Assembly: GCF_024166365.1 (NCBI RefSeq)
Contig: NC_064830.1
Span: forward strand, 92,682,968-92,746,967
DNA length: 64,000 bases
Direction of reading: 5' to 3'
Origin: Elephas maximus indicus
Taxonomy: Eukaryota; Chordata; Mammalia; Proboscidea; Elephantidae
Below, one piece after another: positions 1 through 9,980 of the stretch (the first letter of the stretch is position 1; each line of letters begins with the position of its first letter). Under the pieces are notes generated by a model that ran no database searches, was not told where the DNA came from, and saw nothing but the letters and a program-made list of their open reading frames with translations. The position numbers and the translations under genes were made by a program.

Positions 1-985
1 AGCTGTTACACTGGAGACAGCACAGATGGCGAGAAGTGGCAGCAGAGAAACAGCAACAGCAGAATCAGGAGACCAGTGGGAGACAGGGCTGGAGCTGACC
101 CCACGAAGAGAGAGAGAGATGAGCGCCTTTGTGCAAAAGTCTTCCTGCAGAGTAGGGTGCCTCCAGGCACTTACAGATGGAGCTAAAGAGCTTTGGAACA
201 CTTGTGCTAGCAGGGCAGGTGAAGGCAGTGAGGCTGAGGGGCCGAGAGGTCAAGGTACCAGGAAGCAGAAGCTGAAGAAACAAGGAACACAGGAAGCAGA
301 GGTGCCTCAGTCTCAAAGGGTAAGGCCATGGCCTCTGGGGCCTTAAAGGGTGGAGCCACGGCCTCCTATGTTTCAAAGAGTCAGATCTTCACTAGCTCAG
401 TTGTGGAGTGTGGTGCTACCGTTCACGAATGCCAGCGGGACCGGACCAGATCTACTGCCCAAAGATAAGGGGTGGGGCTGCCATGGCCAAGGGGCAGAAC
501 AGGGCTTGTGGAGCCAAGTGAATAAAGTCAACATTTAGATGGACTTGGAGAATGGGGCAATCCAAAACCGAGTTGCGTTGCAGCGGGCCTGGAAGGCAGA
601 GCTGAAGCCCAGGGCTTCTCCAGAATCTGCAAAGAATGGTCAATACCCAGAGTATGGAAGGCAGAGCCATTGCGTAAATTGTGCCAGAGAACAAAGGATT
701 ATTTTCAAACCCTGAGAGCTAATGTAATGTGTTCTGCTTACTTGCTTGGTGCCTGTTATCCCTTCTTTCCCTCCAAATTCTCCCACTTGTAATGGAAATA
801 CCTAGTTTGTGCCTGTTCCACCATTGTACTTGGGAAGCAGTTAACTTGTATTCTAGATTTCACAGATGAAGAAGAATTTTTGGATTTTGAACTGGGAGTT
901 GAATTAAGACTTTTGCTATGATATGATGGGGTGAATGTGTTGACATGTGACAAGGACATGAATTTTGGAGGACCAAGGGGTGGAA
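1..985 (+). mobile_element. MaLR-type LTR retrotransposon, 3' internal region (cut by window edge)
   Basis: The last ~230 bp (about 756-985) resemble the 3' end of MST/THE1-type MaLR internal sequence: a 'CCATTGTACTTGGGAAGCAGT'-like stretch, an Asp/Glu/Phe-rich degenerate segment, and a purine tract (AAGGGGTGGAA) directly before the LTR start. That tract is where plus-strand priming would occur. The first 540 bp are GC-richer and contain short open frames that match no family I know. MaLR elements normally lack reverse transcriptase and depend on other elements, and I see no RT here. The 5' LTR would lie left of the window. Confidence 0.6.
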
Positions 986-1592
986 TGTTTTGAATTAAAC
1001 TGTGTTCCCCAAAAATGTGTGTTAAGTAGGCTAGGCCATGATTCCCAGTATTGTGTGACTGTCCACCATTTTATCATCTGATGTGGTTTTTCTTTGTGTT
1101 GTAAATTCCTACCTCTATGATGTTAATGAGGCAGGATTAGAGTATTGTGTGACTGTCCACCATTTTATCATCTGATGTGGTTTTTCTTTGTGTTGTAAAT
1201 TCCTACCTCTATGATGTTAATGAGGCAGGATTAGAGGCAGTTATGTTAATAAGGCAGGACTCAATCTACAAGATTAGGTTGTATCTTGAGTCAAATCTCT
1301 TTTGAGATATAAAAGAGAATCGACCAGAGACAGGGGAACCTCATACCACCAAGAAAGCAATGCTGGGAGCAAAGTGTGTTCTTTAGGCCCAAGATTCCTG
1401 CTCTAAGAAGTCCTACACCTGGGGAAGATGGGTGGCAAGGCCCTTCTCCAGAGCCTATAGAGAGAGAAAGCCATCCCCTGAAGCTGGTGCCCTGAATTCG
1501 GACTTCTAGCCGACTAGACTATGAGAGAATGAATCTGTTAAAGCCATCCACTTGTGGTGTTTCTGTTACAGTGACCCTAGATAACTAAGACA
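986..1592 (+). mobile_element. MaLR-type 3' LTR (family A), with internal tandem duplication
   Basis: It begins TGTTTTGAATT and ends AACTAAGACA, the TG..CA form of an LTR, directly after the purine tract of the internal region. Six other family members occur in the window. A perfect 94-bp tandem duplication (1047-1140 and 1141-1234) lies inside and makes this copy longer than its relatives (~515 bp). Flanks share GGAA (982-985 and 1593-1596), a possible target-site duplication, but this is weak because the left side is internal sequence. Confidence 0.7.
1047..1234. repeat. Perfect 94-bp tandem duplication inside LTR
   Basis: The unit at 1047-1140 is repeated at once at 1141-1234 with no mismatch that I can find. 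Other copies of the LTR (for example 54682-55198) carry this segment once, so the duplication happened in this copy and is recent compared with the LTR. Confidence 0.95.
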
Positions 1593-1605
1593 GGAAGTCC
1601 TATCA

Positions 1606-1833
1606 GCTGCAAGTTCATTCACTCAAATGGTTTGTGCTCGACTGCTAACCTAAAGGTTGGTGGTTAAAACCCACGGAGTGGTATCTCAAAAGAAAGGTAC
1701 CGGGGAAGAAAGGCCTGGCAATCTGCTCCCTTTTAAGATTACAGCCAAGAGCAGTTCTACTCTTTAACACATGAGGTCAACATGAGTCAGAATCAACTCT
1801 ATGGCAAAGCGTTTGATTTTTTTTTTTTTTTTT
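1606..1833 (+). mobile_element. AfroSINE, diverged long subfamily
   Basis: A degenerate tRNA head ('CAAATGGTTTGTGCTCG') is followed by 'AAGAAAGGCCTGGCAATCTGCT', then a tail with 'CATGAGTCAGAATCAACTC' and a T-rich end. The same layout occurs at 59743-59953 and 63573-63789. It is older and more diverged than the common AfroSINEs in the window. Confidence 0.7.
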
Positions 1834-1835
1834 GG

Positions 1836-2560
1836 TTATGAGCCAGACACTCTTCTAAGTACTCCGTAAAATAAATGAACTAAACAGACAGAGACCTTGC
1901 TCTCACAGAAGTTACATCTTAGTGGAAGAGAGAAGACTGTTAAAGAATAAACCTGTGAGACCTGGAACTCAACGGGCTGCCTGGTTTTCGGCGTCTCCAA
2001 GTTTTCTACCTTCGACACGGTGCAGTCTTACTACTTTTCTATCACTCTCTGTTAGTGGAAAATAATGGAGTTTCCCTTCTCTGACATGTTTCCACCTTAC
2101 ACAGGTTTGGGCTTTCGCAGGCTTTACTATCTATAATGTCAGGTCATCCCCGCCTCCATCCTGTACCTGCGCTCCCACAGCTTTCAGATTTTTCCTCCTC
2201 CAATACAGCCTAGCTACCAGCTGTATTTTAAAATGCGAACCAGAGTTCATCTGTCCTGACTAAAATGCCGTCTAGGCTACTCTGGATGCTGCTCAAATTT
2301 CTTATCATGCACACGAAGCCCTTCAGGATCGCCTTTGCTTACCTCTCCAGGCACCCACGCGCTCTGCATGTGCTGGCATTGCCGTGAAGGCCCCCTTTGT
2401 AGACGCTGTCCCTTCTATTCGTGATGCTCTGCCAAATGGCGAACTCCATTCACCAAACACACACCTGAGTGCCTACTACCTGGCAGGCAGATGCTAGGCC
2501 AGGGACACTATCTAGTCTTCTATCCGCACCCCGCCTCCCCAGCCCCGCTCCCTCAGCTCC
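1836..2560. other. Ancient repeat remnants (L2-like), no gene
   Basis: 1836-1960 resembles the ancient 'GAGCCAGACACTCTTCTAAGT' repeat motif. About 2250-2510 resembles L2 in sense direction ('CACCTGAGTGCCTACTACCTGGCA' region). Nothing protein-coding is visible. Confidence 0.35.
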
Positions 2561-2579
2561 TTGCAGGTACAGCATTTAC

Positions 2580-3160
2580 CCTGTCCTGTAATGCTCTGTG
2601 CGGACAGGGAGCGCGCCTCGTTCTCTCGGTGAAAATACTGGCATCCGAGAATCATTCGTGGGGAGTGTAAAAGAGCAATGATAGGCGTTCCAGTAAGGCT
2701 GCGAAGAACCTCCGGGACCTCTACATGTCTGGGTGGCTACAGGGTAGGCCCGGGAGGGACGGAGGGGGAAAGGGGCTGCCTCACCAGGGGCGGCTCTAGG
2801 AGGAGGGCTCGGTGGGATGGAGGACACCGAGGGAGAGCGCGGCGTCCGCGACTGCGCAGTAGCGGCCCTTCGTGGGGAGCCGGGGCCTGGCAGGCGGCTT
2901 TGTCCCTGTCCCACCTTCCCCCTGCAGACGACCTGGGGGGCGGGTTGACGGCCGCGGCTCGGTGGGAAGGGGCGCAGTGGCTTCTGAATCTCGAACCCCA
3001 CCTGCCCCACCCTTTCGCCCCGCTGGCATTTGCCAGGATTTAGGGGATGGAAGCCAGGGCTCGTACAGCCCCACGCCCTACCCTAGGGCTGGACGTCCCG
3101 CCCGGCTCAGCCTGAAGAAGGATCCTTGCCCCCACGCACCCGAGTCTTGCCGTGCTGCCC
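2580..3160. promoter_or_regulatory. CpG-island-like GC-rich block, candidate promoter
   Basis: This is the only extended GC-rich, CpG-dense stretch in the window. It includes runs such as GAGAGCGCGGCGTCCGCGAC and CTGCGCAGTAGCGGCC; the second resembles an NRF1-like half palindrome (TGCGCA). Open frames here run on both strands (up to 144 codons) but are typical of CpG-rich DNA and show no domain. In a repeat desert such as this, a preserved CpG island suggests an active or recently active promoter, perhaps of a zinc-finger cluster gene. Direction and first exon cannot be fixed. Confidence 0.5.
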
Positions 3161-3329
3161 CTGTGCATGGCCCCTGGGTGATCGGGGTCCTCCCCCAATA
3201 AAAAAAAAAAAAATAGATATTCTCTATAAATTAAAGTTTACCTGTTGACTCCTTTTGAGGGTCCGTTCTGGTTCAAAAGTGGATGATGAGATCACACAAA
3301 CTTTAATGGGCACCTGGGGATCTTGTTTA

Positions 3330-3426
3330 AAAAAAGGCATATTCTGATTCTGTAGCTCTGCGGTGAGACCGGTGATCCTGTATTTCTAACAAATTCCCAA
3401 GTGATGCCGATGGGAAAGGCCTCAAA
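3330..3426. mobile_element. hAT-Charlie-type (MER5/MER20-like) fragment
   Basis: The 'ATTCTGATTCTGTAGCTCTG..' and 'AACAAATTCCCAAGTGATGC' wording resembles the right half of small non-autonomous hAT elements. It lies directly before a second element of this class. Confidence 0.45.
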
Positions 3427-3592
3427 CAGTGGTTCTCGAAGTGCAGTCCCTGAACCGGCAGGTCCACCAGGATAGGGGTCATCTGGGACCCCAGACCGGC
3501 TGAATCAGAAATTCTAGGGTTGGGGCCCAGCAGCGGGTGTTTTAACAAGCCCTGTAGGTGAGCCTGAGGCGACTGGAGTTTGAGAACCACTG
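3427..3592 (+). mobile_element. MER20-like non-autonomous hAT DNA transposon
   Basis: Perfect 11-bp terminal inverted repeats, CAGTGGTTCTC and GAGAACCACTG, bound a 166-bp element. It has the characteristic 'GGGGCCCAGCAGCGGGTGTT' and 'TTTAACAAGCCCTGTAGGTG' blocks of MER20. MER20 copies predate placental radiation; some act as enhancers in other mammals, which the sequence here neither supports nor excludes. Confidence 0.8.
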
Positions 3593-3600
3593 GGTGGGAA

Positions 3601-3812
3601 AGTGTGCTGCCTGGAGTCAAATTGCTTGACTGGTGATTGTGGTAAATTTGCCTGATCTGGCTAAGCTCCAGTTTCTTCAGCTAAAAAACCAGGATGATAA
3701 TACTAATATCTTCCTCAGGTACCTATTAGGAAGAATAAATGAGACTTAATGCATGGAAAGCGCTTGGCACACATGGTAAGCCTTCTATAAATGTTAATGA
3801 TATTGTTACCCT
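3601..3812 (+). mobile_element. MIR SINE
   Basis: It shows the MIR core order: 'TTTGCCTGATCTGGCTAAGC', 'AAAACCAGGATGATAATACT', then 'GCGCTTGGCACACATGGTAAG' and 'TATAAATGTTAATGATATTG'. It is an old mammal-wide tRNA-derived SINE with an L2-like tail. Confidence 0.75.
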
Positions 3813-3829
3813 TCAAATGGAGTATCAAG

Positions 3830-4608
3830 GGCACATTCAGGAGGGGCTAACCCATTTGGCCTGAGGTGTCAGGAAAGTCTTCAGGGAAGAAATATAGGAG
3901 TTGATATTTGAGATAGAGTCTTAAAGGATAGGGCTGTCAGGTGGAGAAGGTGAGAAAAGGCATTCCAGGAGTAGGGAGCAACCTAGGTGTGTGGTCTGCT
4001 GTGTGGGGGAGTGTGTTATGGATGAAAGACAGGACAAGGGGCTGCAAAATAAATCAGAGAGGCCCTGCATACTATGCTATGATACTTACATGTCATTCTT
4101 TAGGGAGAGAAAATGGCTTTAAGGAGGGGAAGGACAGGATCTGCCATGTTTGTTAAGGCAGCTAATCTTGCTTCTGTAGTGGAGAGGTTGTACTGAGGGT
4201 CAGTGAGACCAGTTTGAAGCCTTCAGTGATAGATCAGGCTAGAGTCCATGGCTAAGGCCCTGGCAGTAAAAGTAACAGGAAAGTACTAGAAGGAGAAAAT
4301 GTTTCTCTATAAAATGGGCAGGATTTGGTAATCAGTTGGATGTGATATGAGGGAGTAGGAGGAATCCATAATGGTTCCTAGGTTCCTAGCTTGGAGTAAG
4401 ATTGAAGATGGTGCCATTTCCTAAATATGTAGAAGGAAGAATGGGAAATAGTGGTAGAACACAGATGAGACCTAGAAGCCTGGGGGGTCAGCAACCTTTA
4501 AGAAGTAGGCAAAGGAAGAGGAGAGAGAAAAAGAACCTAGTAAGAAATTGGCATTAGAGGTAGGAGGAGATCAAGGAAAGTGTCCTGAAGACCAAGAGGC
4601 AATTTCAC
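3830..4608 (-). mobile_element. Ancient LINE (L2-type) antisense fragment
   Basis: Phrases such as 'GCATTCCAGGAGTAGGGAGC' and 'GATGGTGCCATTTCCTAAAT' are those of a widespread ancient mammalian LINE read on the opposite strand. Many frameshifts, no open frame. The family name is moderately uncertain. Confidence 0.45.
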
Positions 4609-4609
4609 C

Positions 4610-6690
4610 ACCAATTGCTCATATGCAAGTTCAACTTGAAGCTCAAGAAAATTAAAACAAGTCCGGGAAAGCCAAAATACGACCACGAGTATATATCACT
4701 TGAATTTAGAGACCATCTTAAGAACAGATTTTACGCATTGAGCACTAATGACTGAAGATCAAACGAGTTGTGGGATAACATCAAGGAGATCATACATGAA
4801 AAAAGCAAAAGGTTATTAAAAAGATGGGAAAGAAAGACCAAAATGGATGTCAGAAGAGACTCTGACATTTGCTCTTGAATGTAGTTAAGGCGAATGGAAG
4901 AAATAATGCAGTAAAAGAGCCGAACACGTCTGTGTTTCAAAGGGCAGCTCAAGAAATGTGCAAAGACCTGGAGTTAGAAAACCGAAAAGGAAGCACAAAC
5001 TTGGCATTTCTCAAGCTGAAAATATTGAATGGCGCAGGAAGCATCAAAAGAAGATGGAAGCAATACACAGAGTCACTGTACCAAAAAGAGTTGGTCGAAG
5101 TCCAACTATTTTAGGAGGTAGCATATGATCAAGAACTGATGGTATTGAAGGAAGAAGTCCAAGCTGCACTGAAGGCATCGGTGAAAAATAAGGCTCCAGG
5201 AACTGATAGAATACCAGTTGAAATGGTTGAACAAAACGATGCAGCGCAGGAGGTTCTTACTCATCTATGCCAAGAAATTTGGAAGACAGCTACCTGGCCA
5301 ACTGACTGTAAGATATGTATATTTGTGCCCATTCCAAAGAAAGACAATCCAACAGAATGTGAAAATTATCAAACAATATCATTCATATCGTATACAAGTA
5401 AAATGTTGCTGAAGTTAATTCAAAAGTGATTGCAGCAGTACATTGACAGGGAACTGGCAGAAATTCAAGCCAGATTCAGAAGAGGAGGTGGAATAAAGGA
5501 TATCATTGCTGATATCAGATAGATCTTGACTGAAAGCAGAGAATACCAGAAAAATATTTACCTGTGTTTTATTGACTATGCGAAGGCATTCAACTGTATG
5601 CATCATAACAAATTATGGATAATATTTCAAAGAATGGAAATTCCAGAACACTTAATTGTGCATATGTAGAACCTATATATAGACCAAGAGGCAGTGGTTG
5701 GAACAGAACAAGGGGATACTGTGTAGTTTAAAACCAGGAAAGGTGTATGTTAGAGTTGCAACCTTTCACTGTACTGTACTCATTCAATCTGTGTGCTGAG
5801 CAAATAATCCGGGAAATTGGACTGTATAAAGAAGAACACAGCATCAAGATTGGAGGAAGACTCATTAACAACCTGTGATATGCAAATGACACAACCTTGC
5901 TCGCTGAAAAAGCAAAGAGGACTTGAAGCATTTACTGATGAAGATCAGACTACAACTTTCAGTATGGATTACACCTCAACATAAAGAAAACAAAAATCCT
6001 CACAACTGGACCAACAAGCAACATCATGATAAACAGAGAAAAGATTGAAGTTGTCAAGGATTTCATTTTCCTTGGATCCACAATCCATGCCCATGGAAGC
6101 AGCAGTCAAGAAATCTAATAATGTATTGCATTGGGCAAATCTGCAAAAGACCTCTTTAAAGTGTTGAGAAGCAAAGATGTCACTCTGAGGACTGAGGTGT
6201 GCCTGATCGAAGCCATGATATTTTCAATCACCTCACATGCACGTGAAAGCTGGACAATGAATAAAGCAGCCCGAAGAAGAATTGATACATTTGAATTATG
6301 GTGTTGGCCAAGAATATTGAATATACCATGGACCACCAGAAGAAGGAACAAGTCTATCTTGGAAGAAGTACAGCCAGAGTGTACCTTGAAAGCGAGAATA
6401 GTGAGACTTCACCTCAAGTACCCTGGACATGTTATCAGGAGGGATTAGTCCGTGGAAAAGGACAACATGCCTGGTAAGGCAGAAGGTCAGTGAAAAAGAG
6501 AAAGACCACGAACGAGATGTATTGACCCAGTGGGTGCAACAGTACTCTCAAACATAGCAATGATTGTGAGGATGGTGCAGGACTGAGCAGTGTTTTGTTC
6601 TATTGTCCATAGGGTCACTATGAGTTGATTGCACCTAACTTGATGGCACCTAGTGACAACAACAACAGCAACGACAAAAGTAACAACAAC
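4610..6690 (+). mobile_element. RTE-type LINE, 5'-truncated and inactivated
   Basis: The best protein evidence in the window. The frame from 5139 to 5429 encodes reverse-transcriptase fingers with KNKAPGTDRIPVEM, followed by a palm motif region near 5565-5600 (IDYAKAFN, with the first catalytic Asp in IDYA) and the polymerase catalytic box near 5880. There the usual YADD reads YAND and is preceded by a TGA stop. Further conserved C-terminal segments (frame 6131-6448) contain ESWTMNKAARRRIDTFELWCW. The tail ends in ACAACAACAACAGCAACGAC. The N-terminal AP endonuclease is missing (5' truncation), and several stops and frameshifts break the frame. RTE elements of this type supply the 3' tail shared by AfroSINEs and are their presumed mobilising partner. 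It is a dead copy. Confidence 0.85.
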
Positions 6691-6839
6691 GACATCAACA
6701 TACGTTTATTGAATGAATAAAGGAGGCCAGATAGCCTAGCTCCTATTGAAGTCAGAGGAAATTCTCAGAGAAAATTCTGAATTAGTGGCGTATATTAATG
6801 AGGCTATTTTTTTTTTATTATTATTAATGAGGCTAGTCG

Positions 6840-7226
6840 GTGTCACTATTTTTTATTAAACAATTTTCTACTAATGTTAATTATATCATGGTGGAGGCTT
6901 TATGTAGCACCATTTATAGAGAAAAGAAAAGAAGAAGAGCAAGAGGACCGGACATGGGAGATCGCTTTCCTTTACACCTTCATACTGCACTGACTAGTTT
7001 TGAAAAGAACAATTTCGACTTTGAGCACAGCTGGAAGGTCAGTAATTCTGAATGTTTCTGCTTGTTACAGAGAAATATGTCAGGAGCAAAAGATGGCATC
7101 AGTTTAGACTTTCCTGGACAGCACTTTATAAAAGATCTGGGCCATCTTCAAAGTCCTTCAGAATATAAAGAATCCAACCAAATTGTAAATGTAGCATTTA
7201 AGGAACCCTGGTGGCACAGTGGTTAA
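6840..7226 (+). CDS. Unrecognised open frame (128 codons), coding status doubtful
   Basis: One frame stays open from 6840 into the start of an AfroSINE at 7201. The middle part, about residues 36-118, has a balanced composition (for example MGDRFPLHLHTALTSFEKNN and KDGISLDFPGQHFIKDLGHL). It is not explained by any repeat I recognise. Without the SINE the frame would run only a few codons more and stop (into ..FNVYYI then TAA near 7403). I know no family that matches, there is no clear Kozak start, and the first ~17 codons are AT-rich. It may be a chance open frame, an old retrocopy fragment or an exon relic. Low confidence as a gene. Confidence 0.15.
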   Translation: MSLFFIKQFSTNVNYIMVEALCSTIYREKKRRRARGPDMGDRFPLHLHTALTSFEKNNFDFEHSWKVSNSECFCLLQRNMSGAKDGISLDFPGQHFIKDLGHLQSPSEYKESNQIVNVAFKEPWWHSG

Positions 7227-7381
7227 GAGCTGCCTGCTAGCCAAAAGGTCAGCCGTTTGAATCCACCAGACACTCCTTGGAAACCCTATGGGGCAGCTGT
7301 ACTCTGTCTTTTGGGGTCGTGATGAGTTGGAATTGACTCCACGGCAACAGGTGTGTGTGTGTGTGTGTGTGTGCATGTGTG
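7201..7381 (+). mobile_element. AfroSINE with (GT)n tail and 11-bp TSD
   Basis: Head 'CCTGGTGGCACAGTGGTTAA' contains the A box. The B-box region is 'AGCCGTTTGAATCCACC' and the tail is 'GATGAGTTGGAATTGACTCC'. The tail runs into a (GT)n microsatellite (about 7350-7383). Perfect target-site duplication TGTAGCATTTA at 7190-7200 and 7382-7392. Confidence 0.9.
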
Positions 7382-7392
7382 TGTAGCATTTA

Positions 7393-7785
7393 ATGTTTAT
7401 TATATATAAGTAGGTGCTGATATTAACCATCTCAAAATTTTGATACAATAGAGTCCTGGTTTGTGTGCTGAACTTATTATAGCAAGGCATCCCGTATTGT
7501 AAGGATCTCTTTTTTCTATGCCAACTGTGTAGGATTTGGAGCCTAGTTTTAGAATTTTTTATTATTTTCTCTCACTCTATATTATTATTTAAAGCCATGG
7601 TTTAGATGACGCTCTGCCTCTAGTCTAGAATGCAATTTATGCACTGGGAAAATATGATCTGCTTTGCAGCAGGATTCTCAGGAGCACATTTCAGTCAAAA
7701 AGGGGAATATTTGAATTCATATATTAATTTATTTTCAATCTATAAATTATGACAAGGTACAGATTATAAGTAATGCTATCTTTTC
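7393..7785. other. AT-rich unassigned stretch
   Basis: No open frame of note, no repeat family recognised and no splice-like structure that stands out. Confidence 0.5.
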
Positions 7786-8610
7786 CTTCTTTTTTTAAAT
7801 TTTACTTTAGTTGATTTACAGAGCAAATCAGTTTCTCATTAAACAATTAATACACATATTGTTTTGTGACTTTGGTTGCCAACCCCACAACATGTCAATA
7901 CCCTTCCCTTCTTGACCTTGGGTTCCCCATTACCAGCTCTCCTGTCCCCTCCTGCCTTCTTGTCCTTTCCCCTGGGCTGGTGGGCCCATTTAGGCTCATT
8001 TTGTTTCATGGGCCTGTCTGATCTTTGGCTGAAGGGGGAACCTCAGGAGTGACCTCATTACTGAGTTAAAAGGGTCTCCAGGTTTCTTTAGTCTTTGCCA
8101 GACCAGTAAGTCTGGGTTTTTTTGTGAGTTAGAATTTTGTTCTACATTTTTCGTTAGCTCTGTCCGGGACCCTCCATTTTGATTCCTGTCAGGGCAGTTG
8201 GTGGTAGAATCCGAGCACCATCCAATTCTGCTGAATTCAGGCTGGTGGAGGCTAAGACAGTTGTGGTCCGTTAGCGCTTTGACTAATCTTTTCCCTGTGT
8301 CTTTGGTTTCCTTTATTCTCCCTTGCTCCAGATAGGCTGGGACCAGTGGAGTATCTTAGATGGCTGCTCTCAAGCTTCTAAGCCCTCAGACATTACTCAC
8401 CGAAGTAGGATGTAGAACAGGTTTTTTATAAACTATGTTATGCAAATTGAGTTAGCTGTCTCCTGAGACCATAGTCCCCAGCCCTCGGCCCAGTAGTTTG
8501 GTCCCTCAGGGAGTCTGGATGTGTCTATGAAGCGTCCATGACCGTGCCTTTTTCAAGTTGTGCTGACTTCCCCAGTATTGTGTACTCTCTTACCCTTCAC
8601 CAAAGTTACC
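7786..8610 (-). mobile_element. L1 3' UTR fragment, elephant-lineage type
   Basis: A T-rich left edge (antisense poly-A) is followed by sequence shared with 29857-30738 and 40128-40900. Shared landmarks include 'CTTAGATGGCTGCTCTCAAGC' versus 'CTTAGATGGCCGCTTGTTAG', and 'AGACCATAGTCCCCAGCCCT'. Three related copies on the same strand identify it as the 3' end of a lineage-specific L1. Confidence 0.7.
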
Positions 8611-9028
8611 ACTTAAAAAAACTTATTTATTGTCTATTTAGTAAATGCTATTTTTTGGTGTCACAGTTACCATTTTTTATGTCCTTTCAATTAAACAAAT
8701 TTTTCTATAACTTTTATTCTTTTTCCTTTTGCCTAGTTTTTGGCCAAGTGGGTTAAAAACCTGTCTGTCTCCTGATAGTATATAACATCTCCCTAAAACA
8801 TTGTTCTGTGTTCCTGGGTTCTGCACCTGAACTTCCTGTTTCTGTTTCTTCTCAGCTTAGCTTCCTCTTGGTCACCCTTCCCGTTCTCTTCCTTTGGTTC
8901 CTACTGTTTTCTGTGTCTGCTTTGCCTTCGTGACAGAAGAATGATGTAATGACAAAATCATTACATAAATGATTGAGCCTGATGTCAAGTGCTAATAAAG
9001 GAGCGCTTTGCTGAGCAAGTGTGTTACT
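8611..9028. other. Unassigned AT/CT-rich stretch
   Basis: May continue the L1 3' region to about 8740. Beyond that nothing is recognised. Confidence 0.4.
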
Positions 9029-9980
9029 ACCCTAGGGCTGCTGTAACAAACTGGGGTGCTTAAAACAACAGAAATTTACTTTTTCACAGTTCTGTAGGCT
9101 AGAAGACTGAAATCAAGGTGTCGACTGGGCCATGCTTCCTCTGGGGCCTCTAGGGAAGAAACCTTCCTTGCCTCTTTCTTAATTCCGGTGGTTGCTGGCA
9201 ATCCTTGGCATTCCTTGGCTTGTAGCTGTATCACTCCAATTTCTGCCTCTATCTTCACATGGCTGTCTTCCTTCTGTGTCTCTATGTCTGAATCTTTTGT
9301 TCCTTTCTCTTATATAGACATCAGTCATTGGCTTTAGGGCCCATCCTAGTTCAGTATGACTTCATCTTAATTTAACTATTTATATTTGCAAAGACCCTGT
9401 TTTAGTTACCTAGTGCTGCTATAACAGAAATACCACAAATGGATGGCTTTAACAAACAGAAACTTATTCTCTCACAGTCTAGTAGGTTAGAAGTTCGAAT
9501 TCAGGGCATCGGCTCCAGGGGAAAGTTTTCTCTCTCTGTCAGCACTGGAGGAAGGTCCTTGTCATCAATCTTCCCCTGGTCTAGGAGCTTCTCAGCACAA
9601 GGACCCCAGGTCCAAAGGACACACTCTGCTCCTGGCACTACTTTCTTGTTGGTATGGGGTCCTTCTCTCTGTTGGCTTCTCTCTTTAATATCTCAAAAGA
9701 GATTGACTCAAGATACAACCTAATCCTGTGGATTGAGTCCTGCCTCATTAACATAACTGCCTCTAATCCTGCCTCATTAACATAATAGAGGTAGGATTTA
9801 CAACACTTAGGAAAATCAGATCACAAAATGGTGGACAACCACACAATACTGGGAATCATGGCCTAGTCAAGTTGACACACATTTTTGGGAGACACAATTC
9901 AATCCGTAACAGACCCATTTCCAAGCAAGGTCACATCCTGAGGTTCTGGTTGGATATGAATTTTTGGAGGATACTATCCA
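9029..9980 (-). mobile_element. MLT1-type MaLR solo LTR, split by a younger LTR
   Basis: Left part 9029-9397 carries 'CCCTAGGGCTGCTGTAACAA', 'AACAACAGAAATTTACTTTT' and 'CATCAGTCATTGGCTTTAGG'. The right part 9917-9980 continues with 'CATTTCCAAGCAAGGTCACA'. Joined across the inserted LTR they read as one antisense MLT1 LTR. Confidence 0.8.
9398..9911 (-). mobile_element. Family A MaLR-type solo LTR (nested), TSD GACCC
   Basis: A 514-bp element starting TGTTTTAGTTACC and ending AATCCGTAACA on the plus strand. It is flanked by the 5-bp duplication GACCC (9393-9397 and 9912-9916). Its sequence matches the 986-1592 LTR in reverse. The clean duplication proves insertion into the older MLT1. Confidence 0.9.

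Noticed and set aside
2576..3201. Several 90-144 codon open frames in the CpG-rich block
   Set aside because: GC-rich DNA has few stops; the frames are Arg/Pro/Gly-rich on both strands with no domain.
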